A stretch of DNA of 64,000 nt from an uncultured Lachnospiraceae bacterium (GTDB lineage: Bacteria; Bacillota; Clostridia; Lachnospirales; Lachnospiraceae): contig CAJUSO010000005.1 in assembly GCA_910588965.1 (NCBI GenBank), positions 42,155 to 106,154 of the forward strand, written 5' to 3'. Shown piece by piece: positions 34,223 to 41,851 of this stretch. Under the pieces are notes generated by a model. The model was not told the origin of the DNA and searched no databases. It was given only the letters and a program-made list of their open reading frames with translations. Numbering within the stretch: position 1 is the first letter of the stretch; each line of letters begins with the position of its first letter. The position numbers and the translations under genes were made by a program.

Positions 34223-34308
34223 AGAAAAATAGCCATGTTTGCATGGATATCTGACGAATGCCGCGAGGGTCGAATACCCCGCTGCTCTGCAGCGCAGCAA
34301 GCTTGATA

Positions 34309-34333
34309 CCCCGTTGCTTGCAGCGGGGTTTTT
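34309..34333 (+). terminator. Hairpin terminator between the divergent promoters
   Basis: CCCCGTT and AGCGGGG form a 7-bp stem (one G-U) followed by T5 at 34329-34333. A longer alternative stem, CCCCGCTGC with GCAGCGGGG, spans 34277-34328. It would separate transcription from the left from the RNA gene at 34403. Confidence 0.6.
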
Positions 34334-34366
34334 GATTTGGGTTTGCTGATTTTTCATAGAAAGGAG

Positions 34367-34396
34367 TTGACATGTTTGAAATAAGTATGCTATAAT
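34367..34396 (+). promoter_or_regulatory. Consensus promoter of the msr-msd-like RNA
   Basis: TTGACA (34367-34372) and TATAAT (34391-34396) are both perfect and spaced by 18 bases. No protein-coding frame with a ribosome binding site follows for more than 400 bases, which points to an RNA gene. Confidence 0.85.
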
Positions 34397-34402
34397 TTCA
34401 GA

Positions 34403-34620
34403 AATGGAAAGGGCGTGGCTTTCTGGTCTTTTTGCTTTGGGGCAGCTCCAAGGCTGTTGTTTCTTGCTTATTACACCACTATGTCCTGCGTCACTCGCAC
34501 TGATTTCGGTACTAGTGCGTTTAGACAGTAGCCTGCGGCGCAAACGCACTAGTACCGCTCAGTGCTAAAGTGTCATGACAGAGTATTGGATTGTTAGCAG
34601 AAAGCCAGGCCTATTTTTCT
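34403..34620 (+). ncRNA. Candidate retron msr-msd RNA
   Basis: The stretch shows the order of parts of a retron RNA. The a1 segment GGCGTGGCTTTCTG (34412-34425) pairs with a2 (34598-34611) at 13 of 14 positions. An 8-bp hairpin with a 3-base loop follows (34435-34453, CTTTGGGG-CAG-CTCCAAGG), as in msr. Next comes a long msd-like hairpin: CACT/AGTG (34492-34495, 34569-34572), GCACTGA/TCAGTGC (34497-34503, 34559-34565) and a 16-bp perfect stem (34507-34522, 34542-34557) around a 19-base loop. The consensus promoter is 7 bases upstream. It is divergent from the RT operon, which is unusual; the strand is inferred from the promoter and the 5' position of the small hairpin. The RNA ends are not known. 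Confidence 0.75.
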
Positions 34621-34634
34621 TCCCGCGGGCAATG
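34620..34634 (+). repeat. Right copy of the 15-bp direct repeat
   Basis: Identical to 34208-34222. It is followed by a GC-rich hairpin (GCCAA..CCGTGC/GCACGG..TTGGC, 34636-34666) and TATCTG. The stretch up to 34833 contains no gene; a possible -10 (TACAAT) for the arabinanase gene lies near 34802. Confidence 0.75.
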
Positions 34635-34833
34635 GGCCAAGCGCCGTGCCTGCACGGGCATTTGGCTATCTGTAGTTTCTAAGGGCGTTTCAAGCCGCAC
34701 CTATAAGCCTAATTACCAGCCCCGGCATATATCAGTTTTTTTCATTTGCATTTTCCCTTAAAATATCAAAAGAAATACATGACAGGAGCCTGTCCCTGGA
34801 GTACAATAAGACCATAAGGAAGGAGGGAGGTTT

Positions 34834-37161
34834 ATGCAGGCAAAAGCAATCATACGACGTGCGGCTGCAGTATTCCTGGCTGTGGCCTTATGCCTGGCTG
34901 CCATGCCCCAAGGGCTTGGCCGTACAGTGACGGTAATGTCCCAAGAGCCGTCTGTTTCCCGTGTCTCTGTCCACGACCCGTCCATCATCAAAGCGGAGGG
35001 GGTTTACTACCTTTTCGGCACCCACCTTGCCGACGCCAAGTCTGAGGATTTGGTGGGCTGGACACAGATGAACCGGGATTGGAATGCCCGCGGGGACGAT
35101 AGCTGGAAGCAGGATTCTGTCTATGGGGATGTGTTGGAAAACCTGTCTGAATCCTTTGCCTGGGCAGGCTATAACGATGGGGATACAGCAGGCGGCGGCT
35201 TGGGCGTGTGGGCGCCGGATGTTACCTATAACCCCCACTATCAATGGGAGGACGGCTCCCAGGGCGCATACATGCTCTATTACAGCGCTTCCTCTACCTG
35301 GAGGCGTTCCTGTATCGGCTATGCTGTTTCCAAGCATGTGGAAGGGCCATACCAGCATGTGGATACCATCATTTATTCTGGCTTTACTAAAAATGGGGAA
35401 GTGGACCATGGACTGGCGGGGCCTTCCAGCCACAGTGACCGGAATACAAAATGGAACAACAGTTATTTAAACCTCTTTGAGCTGATTGCGGCGGGGAAGC
35501 TGTCCGGCATCAGTGATAAATGGTTTACCGCCAATGGCGGCTGGCGGGAGGCCTATGCCCCAAATGCTATCGACCCTACTGTATTTTTCAGCAAGGAAGG
35601 GGGCATGTACATGGTATACGGCTCCTGGTCCGGCGGGCTATTCATCCATGAACTGGATAAAGCTACTGGGGCGGTGAAGTATCCGGGGACAGACGGCACA
35701 GAGCCGGTTTCCGGCAATTTTATTGACCGCTATTTCGGCACCCATATCGCCGGGGGCAACCATCAGTCCGGGGAAGGGGCATATATCCTCTATGATGCGG
35801 AGACGGATTACTATTATCTATATGAGACATACGGCGGCCTCTTGTCGGGCGGAGGTTACAATATGCGCCTGTTCCGTTCCCGGGACGTCTATGGCCCCTA
35901 CTTAGACGCCAAGGGTGGAAATGCCAAGGATAATGGCAGGGACAATGAGAAATACGGCATTAAGCTTATTGGGAATTACGCCTTCCCAGGCCAGCCGGGA
36001 TACCGTGCGGCAGGGCATGGCTCTGCATTGATAGACGAAGACGGGCAGCGGTATTTATTCTACCACCAGCGTTTTGACCAGCCAGGGAACCAGCAGGAAA
36101 ACCATCAGGTCCGTGTGCGCAAGCAGTATATGAATGAGGACCAATGGCCGGTGGCTTCTGTGTATGAATACCAGGGAGAGACCGCAGGGCATTATGGACG
36201 GGAGGAAGTGGCGGGAAGCTACCAGCTGATTGACCATGGCACTAGGACCAATGGGGATATGATATCCTCCCAAAGGCTGGAATTATATGAGGACGGCACA
36301 ATCGGCGGGGCGAAGACAGGCACATGGGAATTGTCTGCAGGCGAAGGGAAAAGCTATGACTATCTTACGCTGCGCATGGACGGCGTCGTATATAAAGGCG
36401 TGCCCAGCAAGCAGCAGGATGAGAGGACGCCGTCTGTGCGGGTTATGGCCTTCTCCGCCATAGGGAACAACAACACCTGCCTGTGGGGCAGCCAGGAAAC
36501 TGCGGCAAAGCCAGACCCTAAGCCAGAGCCAGAGCCAGACCCTAAGCCGGAGCCAGAGCCGGACCCTAAGCCAGACCCAGAACCCAATCCAGGTGGGGAT
36601 AGCCCTGCGCCTGTGAAAAAGGCAGGGCAGAAGATTTCCGTAAAAACAGAGTTTAAGAAAACCTATGGTGAGAAAGCCTTTTCTTTGAAAGCCAAGCTGA
36701 AAAAGGGGGATGGGGTTCTCCGTTATGTGTCAAAGCAGCCTTCTGTAGTTACCATAAACAAAAAGAGCGGGAAAGTGGTAATCAAAGGGACTGGGATTGC
36801 TAAGATTGTAATCACGTCTTCTGAGACAGGCAAGTATAAGAAGGTATCCAAGACAGTAACCATAAAGGTTGCGCCCCAGAAAGCCGTACTGACAGAGGCG
36901 AAGGGCAAAGGGCCTGGGAAAGCCCTGCTGAAATGGAAGAAAACAGAGAAAGCAAGCGGCTATCAGATCCAGTATGCCACGAATGCGGCATTCCGTTCCT
37001 CCCGGCGCATATCCGTTGCCAAGGGAAGCGCAAAATCCAAGGCGGTCTCTAAGCTGAAAAGGAAAAAGACGTACTATTTCCGTATCCGGGCTTACAAGAA
37101 AGCGGGGAAGGCAGCCGTCTATGGGGCATATAGCAAGGCCAAGAAGGTAAGAGTGGAATAA
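34834..37161 (+). CDS. Secreted GH43 endo-alpha-1,5-L-arabinanase with Ig-like and Fn3-like domains
   Basis: The protein starts with a signal peptide (RRAAAVFLAVALCLAAMPQG). A five-bladed GH43 domain follows (about 45-440): catalytic-base motif VHDPSIIKAEGVYYLFGTHL, WAPDVTYNPHY, GPSSHSD, AIDPTVFF, and GHGSALIDEDGQRYLFYHQR. The GH43 C-terminal beta domain is next (about 445-555), then a Pro-Glu-Asp-Lys linker (PKPEPEPDPKPEPEPDPKPD), a bacterial Ig-like domain and an Fn3-like domain (KWKKTEKASGYQIQYA). It hydrolyses arabinan outside the cell. GGAGGGAGG precedes the ATG. No sugar transporter is adjacent, so uptake must be encoded elsewhere. Confidence 0.9.
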   Translation: MQAKAIIRRAAAVFLAVALCLAAMPQGLGRTVTVMSQEPSVSRVSVHDPSIIKAEGVYYLFGTHLADAKSEDLVGWTQMNRDWNARGDDSWKQDSVYGDVLENLSESFAWAGYNDGDTAGGGLGVWAPDVTYNPHYQWEDGSQGAYMLYYSASSTWRRSCIGYAVSKHVEGPYQHVDTIIYSGFTKNGEVDHGLAGPSSHSDRNTKWNNSYLNLFELIAAGKLSGISDKWFTANGGWREAYAPNAIDPTVFFSKEGGMYMVYGSWSGGLFIHELDKATGAVKYPGTDGTEPVSGNFIDRYFGTHIAGGNHQSGEGAYILYDAETDYYYLYETYGGLLSGGGYNMRLFRSRDVYGPYLDAKGGNAKDNGRDNEKYGIKLIGNYAFPGQPGYRAAGHGSALIDEDGQRYLFYHQRFDQPGNQQENHQVRVRKQYMNEDQWPVASVYEYQGETAGHYGREEVAGSYQLIDHGTRTNGDMISSQRLELYEDGTIGGAKTGTWELSAGEGKSYDYLTLRMDGVVYKGVPSKQQDERTPSVRVMAFSAIGNNNTCLWGSQETAAKPDPKPEPEPDPKPEPEPDPKPDPEPNPGGDSPAPVKKAGQKISVKTEFKKTYGEKAFSLKAKLKKGDGVLRYVSKQPSVVTINKKSGKVVIKGTGIAKIVITSSETGKYKKVSKTVTIKVAPQKAVLTEAKGKGPGKALLKWKKTEKASGYQIQYATNAAFRSSRRISVAKGSAKSKAVSKLKRKKTYYFRIRAYKKAGKAAVYGAYSKAKKVRVE

Positions 37162-37167
37162 GCCGGC

Positions 37168-37203
37168 AAGCCCATCTGTATTTTGGCTAAAACAGGTGGG
37201 CTT
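37168..37203 (+). terminator. Hairpin after the arabinanase gene
   Basis: AAGCCCATCTGT and ACAGGTGGGCTT form a 12-bp stem with one G-U pair. There is no clear T run, so it may stop transcription weakly. The following 230 bases hold no gene; TTGAGG and TACAGT at about 37390-37418 with 17-base spacing are a plausible promoter for the next gene. Confidence 0.55.
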
Positions 37204-37440
37204 ATGGAAAATGTACGGCAATTATTTGGGATTTTCTTATGAGCGCCTGTATCTTATGCAAAGCGGGAAACTGTTTTTTTCTGTAAGGGAATTGATTGCC
37301 AGGCAGCTTCACAGGAAGCGGCCCATAGTTAAGAAGCAGTGCATGGTCTGGCTGAAAGGGAAGTAGATTGCCCATCCCATAAATTCCAGTTGAGGAAGCG
37401 GCGTTTTTGTGTTACAGTGAGTCCATAAGACAAAGGAGGA

Positions 37441-38061
37441 ATGTTTGTGGAAAGAGAAGGAAAGGCAAAACCAGAAAGCCGTAGGAGGGGTAAATTCCTG
37501 CGGAGGATCCTTATTTTCGCTATTGTAGGCATAGGCCTGTATGCCTGGCTCCATCTTTTTAGCAGGGACAAGGGAAATGGGGAAAAAATCACGGTAGCCA
37601 CGGAGGCTTCCCTAGAGAAAATCCTGCAGATTAGCGACTTATCTTCCTACAAAGCCGTATACAATGGCGTGGCTTGCATCCCTGATCCGGAAAATGAGGG
37701 AGAGCCCTCCTATTATGCCGCTTATGAAGCCGAAGTGCAGATTGGCATCAACATGGAGCAGATCCAGATCCAAGTAGACGAAGGGCAGAAAAAAGTCTTT
37801 GTCCGTCTTCCTGAGACAAAGATTAATGATGTGGTTGTAGACATGACGTCTTTAGATTACATATTTATGGATAAAAAAGCCGAGACAAAAGATGTTTCCA
37901 GCGAAGCCTATTCCGCATGCATTGCAGACGCCAAAGAGGAAAGCAGTTCGAACCAGGAGATTATCCGCCTGGCAGAAGAGAACACGAAGGATTTGGTGAA
38001 AGCATTGTTAGAGCCTCTTTTGGAGCAGCAGGAGGAGCAGTATGCTTTGGTAATAGAATAG
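37441..38061 (+). CDS. DUF4230 membrane-anchored protein (first copy)
   Basis: A 206-residue protein with a basic N-terminus, one membrane helix (ILIFAIVGIGLYAWLHLF), and an extracellular DUF4230 domain: EKILQISDLSSYKAVYNGVA, a central V-rich strand region (QIQIQVDEGQKKVFVRLPET) and a C-terminal helix (EENTKDLVKALLEPLLEQQ). AAAGGAGG directly precedes the ATG. The family function is unknown. The next gene encodes a diverged paralog as a lipoprotein, suggesting that the two form a pair at the cell surface. Confidence 0.8.
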   Translation: MFVEREGKAKPESRRRGKFLRRILIFAIVGIGLYAWLHLFSRDKGNGEKITVATEASLEKILQISDLSSYKAVYNGVACIPDPENEGEPSYYAAYEAEVQIGINMEQIQIQVDEGQKKVFVRLPETKINDVVVDMTSLDYIFMDKKAETKDVSSEAYSACIADAKEESSSNQEIIRLAEENTKDLVKALLEPLLEQQEEQYALVIE

Positions 38062-38120
38062 ATGGCATGGACCACCCTAGCAGCAAAAGGACGGCGGGGC
38101 AGGAAGGAGCGTTTCTACAG

Positions 38121-38720
38121 ATGAAGGAAAAAGCATGGAATATTTTGGGCGTCATGGTACTGCTGCTTGCACTGGCTGGCTGCGGTTCTGGGGAAAGCGG
38201 GGAAACCATAAAAAAAGACGCAGGCGTTAACTTAAAGCAGATGCAGAATATCTGTGAATTGGCTACCTTGGAATGCTATTTCCACAATACAGCGAAGCTG
38301 AATAAGGAGAATAAGGTACTTTGGTGGAAGACCAATACGGAATTGTGGGTAGAGTATTCTGGCATTGTAAAGGTAGGCGTAGAAATCAGCGATTTTGATA
38401 TGAGTGTGGAGGGCAGCCTTGTTACCATTACCATGCCCAAGGCAAAGATTTTAAGCTGTGAGGTGGATGAGAAATCCCTGGATCCAGAATCTTATCTGGT
38501 CAGCAAAAAAGGCCTTTGGGCAAAAGATATCACGGCGGATGACCAGACAGAAGCGTTCAAGGCAGCCCAGGAGAATATGAGGCAGGCAGCAGAATCCGAT
38601 GCCGCGCTGCTCCTGCAGGGGCAGCAGCGTGCCCAGGAATTGCTGGAAAAATATGTGAAAAACGTAGGGGAAGCTATTGGGGAACCTTACCAGGTGGAAT
38701 GGGTTACGGCAGAAGAGTGA
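38121..38720 (+). CDS. DUF4230 lipoprotein (second copy)
   Basis: The protein begins with a lipoprotein signal (NILGVMVLLLALAGCGSGES, lipobox LAGC) and continues with a DUF4230 domain parallel to the preceding gene: KQMQNICELATLECYFHNTA, EISDFDMSVEGSLVTITMPK, and a C-terminal helix (QRAQELLEKYVKNVGEAIGE). ATG 38121 is chosen because the signal peptide begins there and AAGGAGCG lies upstream; an open frame reaches back to 37917 but overlaps the first copy. It lies 60 bases behind the first copy in the same direction, so it is probably co-transcribed. Confidence 0.8.
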   Translation: MKEKAWNILGVMVLLLALAGCGSGESGETIKKDAGVNLKQMQNICELATLECYFHNTAKLNKENKVLWWKTNTELWVEYSGIVKVGVEISDFDMSVEGSLVTITMPKAKILSCEVDEKSLDPESYLVSKKGLWAKDITADDQTEAFKAAQENMRQAAESDAALLLQGQQRAQELLEKYVKNVGEAIGEPYQVEWVTAEE

Positions 38721-38764
38721 CGCCTGATGGTTTCCAAAGAAAGTGCAAAAAAATAAATTTTTCC

Positions 38765-39106
38765 TTGCCAAAGCAAATGTTTTGTGCTAAGATAGCACAT
38801 AACTTAAAAATTTCAGTATAAGAAAGCGATGAAGGAGACTCTTGCTTTCAGAGGCCGACAGGAATATGGCGTCACCGACTGAGAGCGCCGTTTGGAAGAG
38901 GAAGCAAAGGGAACACTCTGGAGCAGACTGGCTGAACAGCCTTGCTAACTAGGTCAGTACGTTGTGCGCGTTAAGCATAAGAGTGGGAGGATTTTCCTGC
39001 GCTGCATCCTATGTGCTGCAGGCAGGTGGTTTTCCAATGTGGGTGGTACCGCGGATAAGATATTTATTCGCCCTGGAATACAAAGATGTATTCCAGGGCG
39101 TTTTTT
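38765..39106 (+). promoter_or_regulatory. T-box riboswitch leader of the aspS-gatCAB operon
   Basis: A promoter (TTGCCA 38765-38770, TAAGAT 38788-38793, 17-base spacing) leads into a T-box leader. The T-box sequence TGGGTGGTACCGCGG lies at 39040-39054. The terminator stem CGCCCTGGAATAC/GTATTCCAGGGCG with T6 is at 39069-39106. In stem I, TTGCTTTC (38842-38849) pairs with GGAAGCAA (38900-38907), followed by GGGAACACTCTGGAG. This places the sequence GAAC (38911-38914) in the expected specifier position, readable as AAC (Asn) or GAA (Glu). GAC triplets at 38857 and 38877 are alternatives for Asp but lie in the apical part. Confidence 0.88.
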
Positions 39107-39154
39107 ATCTTATAGAATCATGCGCAGGCGCTTTTCAGGAAAGGAGTGGTAGAT

Positions 39155-40900
39155 ATGGGCAACATTTACAGAGACGTCACATTAGGGCAGGTAACAGAGG
39201 GGGATATTGGCAGGACAATCCGGATTGCAGGATGGGTGGAGAATATCCGAGACCATGGCGGCGTATCTTTCTTGGATATCCGGGACGCCTATGCGGTTAT
39301 GCAGGTGGTTATCCGGGACGGAGAGCTGCTGGGGGGTATCCGCAAGGAACAGGCGGTGTCAGTGGTAGGGCAGGTTGAAAAGAGGGGGGAAGAAACTTAC
39401 AATCCCAAAATCCCCACAGGGACCATTGAGCTAGAAGCCAGGGACATCCAGGTGTTGGGGGAGGTATCTGCCCCCCTGCCCTTTGAGGTAATAACAAGCC
39501 GGGAAGTCCGGGAGGATGTGCGGCTAAAATACCGTTACCTGGATCTGCGCAACCCAAAGGTCAGGGACAATCTGGTGTTCCGTTCCAAAGTGATTGCATT
39601 TTTACGTCAGAAAATGACAGACCTTGGATTTTTGGAAATCCAGACCCCCATTTTAAGCGCTTCTTCCCCAGAAGGCGCCAGGGATTACATTGTCCCTTCC
39701 CGGAAATACAAAGGTAAATTCTATGCGCTGCCCCAAGCGCCCCAGCAGTACAAGCAGCTCCTTATGGTATCCGGATTTGATAAATATTTCCAGATTGCCC
39801 CCTGCTTCCGGGATGAGGACGCCAGGGCAGACCGTTCCCCGGGGGAATTTTACCAGCTGGATTTTGAGATGGGGTTTGCTACCCAGGAGGATGTGTTCCG
39901 GGTAGGGGAGGAAGTGCTCTCGGCTGTTTTTGAGGAATTTGCCCCTAAGGGGAGCGCTGTGGACAAGGCGCCCTATCCCGTGTTAAGCTATAAACAGGCA
40001 ATGCTGGAATTTGGCACAGATAAGCCGGATTTGCGCAACCCGCTGCGCATTATGGATCTGACGGGGTTCTTCCAGAAATGCACCTTCCGTCCCTTTCTTG
40101 GCAAGACAGTCAGGGCAATCCGCGTGCATGCCGAGATGTCTAAAGGGTTCCACAGCAAATTATTGGAATTTGCCATGAGCCTTGGCATGGGAGGCCTTGG
40201 CTATCTGGAAGCCTTGGAGGACGGGACATACAAAGGGCCGATAGACAAATTTATCCCAGAGCCATTAAAAGAAGAATTCCGCACATTGGCAGGCCTTGAG
40301 GCCGGCGACACCATTTTCTTTATGGCGGACAAGGAAGAGCGGGCGGCTTATTATGCAGGCATGATCCGGACAGAGCTTGGGGAAAAGCTGGGGTTAGTAG
40401 AGGAAAATGCGTACCGTTTCTGCTATGTGAATGATTTCCCTATGTTTGGATACGATCCGCAGGCCAAACAGGTTTGCTTTACCCACAATCCCTTCTCCAT
40501 GCCCCAGGGTGGGCTGGAAGCCCTGGAAACAAAGGATCCCTTAGAGGTTTTGGCCTATCAGTATGATATTGTGTGCAATGGCGTAGAATTATCCTCTGGG
40601 GCAGTCCGCAACCATGACCTCAATGTTATGGTAAAGGCGTTTGAGATTGCAGGGTACGATGAGGATACCTTGAAACGTAAGTTTGGCGCGTTGTACCAAG
40701 CCTTCCAATTCGGTGCGCCGCCCCATGCAGGGATGGCGCCGGGGATTGACCGGATGCTGATGCTGCTGCGGAAAGAAAGCAATATCCGTGAGGTAATTGC
40801 ATTTCCGATGAACGGGAATGCCCAGGACCTGCTGTGCAAAGCCCCAAGCGAGGTAAGCACGCAGCAGCTGCGGGAAGTGCATATAAGAGTGAGGGAGTAA
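39155..40900 (+). CDS. aspS: Aspartyl-tRNA synthetase (bacterial type)
   Basis: A 581-residue class II synthetase with the N-terminal OB anticodon-binding domain (RIAGWVENIRDHGGVSFLDI), motif 2 FRDEDARADRSPGEFYQLDF, the GAD insertion domain between about 280 and 420 and motif 3 at GAPPHAGMAPGIDRMLMLL. ATG 39155 is set by AAGGAG at 39141-39146. It charges tRNA-Asp. Because the same operon encodes GatCAB it may also mischarge tRNA-Asn, the nondiscriminating mode, but the sequence alone does not decide this. It is controlled by the T-box upstream. Confidence 0.96.
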   Translation: MGNIYRDVTLGQVTEGDIGRTIRIAGWVENIRDHGGVSFLDIRDAYAVMQVVIRDGELLGGIRKEQAVSVVGQVEKRGEETYNPKIPTGTIELEARDIQVLGEVSAPLPFEVITSREVREDVRLKYRYLDLRNPKVRDNLVFRSKVIAFLRQKMTDLGFLEIQTPILSASSPEGARDYIVPSRKYKGKFYALPQAPQQYKQLLMVSGFDKYFQIAPCFRDEDARADRSPGEFYQLDFEMGFATQEDVFRVGEEVLSAVFEEFAPKGSAVDKAPYPVLSYKQAMLEFGTDKPDLRNPLRIMDLTGFFQKCTFRPFLGKTVRAIRVHAEMSKGFHSKLLEFAMSLGMGGLGYLEALEDGTYKGPIDKFIPEPLKEEFRTLAGLEAGDTIFFMADKEERAAYYAGMIRTELGEKLGLVEENAYRFCYVNDFPMFGYDPQAKQVCFTHNPFSMPQGGLEALETKDPLEVLAYQYDIVCNGVELSSGAVRNHDLNVMVKAFEIAGYDEDTLKRKFGALYQAFQFGAPPHAGMAPGIDRMLMLLRKESNIREVIAFPMNGNAQDLLCKAPSEVSTQQLREVHIRVRE

Positions 40901-40950
40901 TTCGGAGGGGAAGCAGAAGGTTTTGAAGAAAGGAGCAGGAGGGACGCACA

Positions 40951-41805
40951 GTGAGACATTTAGGGACAAAACAGATTCAGACGCCCCGCTTGGTTTTGAG
41001 GCGTTTTCAGATAGGGGATGCATCAAAAATGTATGAGGACTGGGCATCTGACGAAGAGGTGACCCGTTACCTCACCTGGGCCGCCCATGGCAGCCAGGAG
41101 GAGACAGAAAGTATCTTAAAGAGCTGGGTGGAAGGCTATGGGGAGGCAGATAGGTATCTTTGGTGCATAGAATGGAAAGAAACAGCGGAGCCCATAGGCA
41201 GCATTGGCGTGACGAAGCTAATCGAGCAGGCCAGGCTGGTGGAGCTTGGGTATTTTATCAGCAGGAGGTTCTGGAACCAGGGCGTTGCCACAGAGGCCGT
41301 GCAGGCAGTGATGGATTTCTTTTTTGATGAGGTGGGGGTAAACCGGGTGGAATCCAGGCACGATCCCAGGAACCCTTATTCCGGGAAGGTGATGGAAGCC
41401 TGCGGGATGCATTATGAAGGGACGAGGGTGGAAGCGGATTATAATAATTCCGGGATTTGCGACGAGGTGCTTTATGGCCTTACGAAAAAGCAGCGTATGG
41501 GAGCCAAAACAGAGAAAAATATGATTTCTGACGAGATCATTGCATATGTGGGGATACTGGCAAAGTTAGGGCTTTCCCCGGAGGAGAAGGAAAAAGCCAA
41601 GAAGGATCTGGGGGAAATGCTGGACTATGTGGATAAGTTAAATGAACTGGACACCGCAGGCGTGGAGCCGATGGCCCATGTATTTCCCATGGCAAATGTA
41701 TTCCGGGAGGATGTAGTTACAAACCAGGATGACAGGGAAAACATGCTGAAAAATGCGCCCGAAACAAAAGGGGGGAGCTATCTGGTGCCAAAGGCTGTGG
41801 AATAG
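40951..41805 (+). CDS. GNAT acetyltransferase fused to GatC (Asp/Glu-tRNA amidotransferase subunit C)
   Basis: Residues 1-180 are a GNAT acetyltransferase of the RimJ/RimL type (QTPRLVLRRFQIGDASKMYE, YFISRRFWNQGVATEAVQAV, then FDEVGVNRVESRHDPRNPYS and SGKVMEACGM). Residues 191-284 are a complete GatC (ISDEIIAYVGILAKLGLSPE, KKDLGEMLDYVDKLNELDT, then EPMAHVFPMANVFREDVV). A linker KKQRMGAKTEKN joins them with no stop codon. GTG 40951 is used with AGGAGG (40938-40943). An internal ATG at 41521 would give a 94-residue GatC, but its only upstream GGGAG is 17 bases away. The GatC part stabilises the GatAB complex; the substrate of the acetyltransferase is unknown. Confidence 0.88.
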   Translation: MRHLGTKQIQTPRLVLRRFQIGDASKMYEDWASDEEVTRYLTWAAHGSQEETESILKSWVEGYGEADRYLWCIEWKETAEPIGSIGVTKLIEQARLVELGYFISRRFWNQGVATEAVQAVMDFFFDEVGVNRVESRHDPRNPYSGKVMEACGMHYEGTRVEADYNNSGICDEVLYGLTKKQRMGAKTEKNMISDEIIAYVGILAKLGLSPEEKEKAKKDLGEMLDYVDKLNELDTAGVEPMAHVFPMANVFREDVVTNQDDRENMLKNAPETKGGSYLVPKAVE

Positions 41806-41851
41806 CCTGGTACAACATTATTTATCCCAGAAAAAAGAAAGAGGTACGACT

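Noticed and set aside
34255..34300. tRNA T-arm-like sequence GAGGGTCGAATACCCC
   Set aside because: The surrounding sequence does not form acceptor, D or anticodon arms; it belongs to an intergenic hairpin region.
34205..34549. 114-codon minus-strand open frame upstream of the retron operon
   Set aside because: It runs through the RNA gene, its promoter and the terminator hairpin, has no ribosome binding site and looks like translated intergenic repeat.
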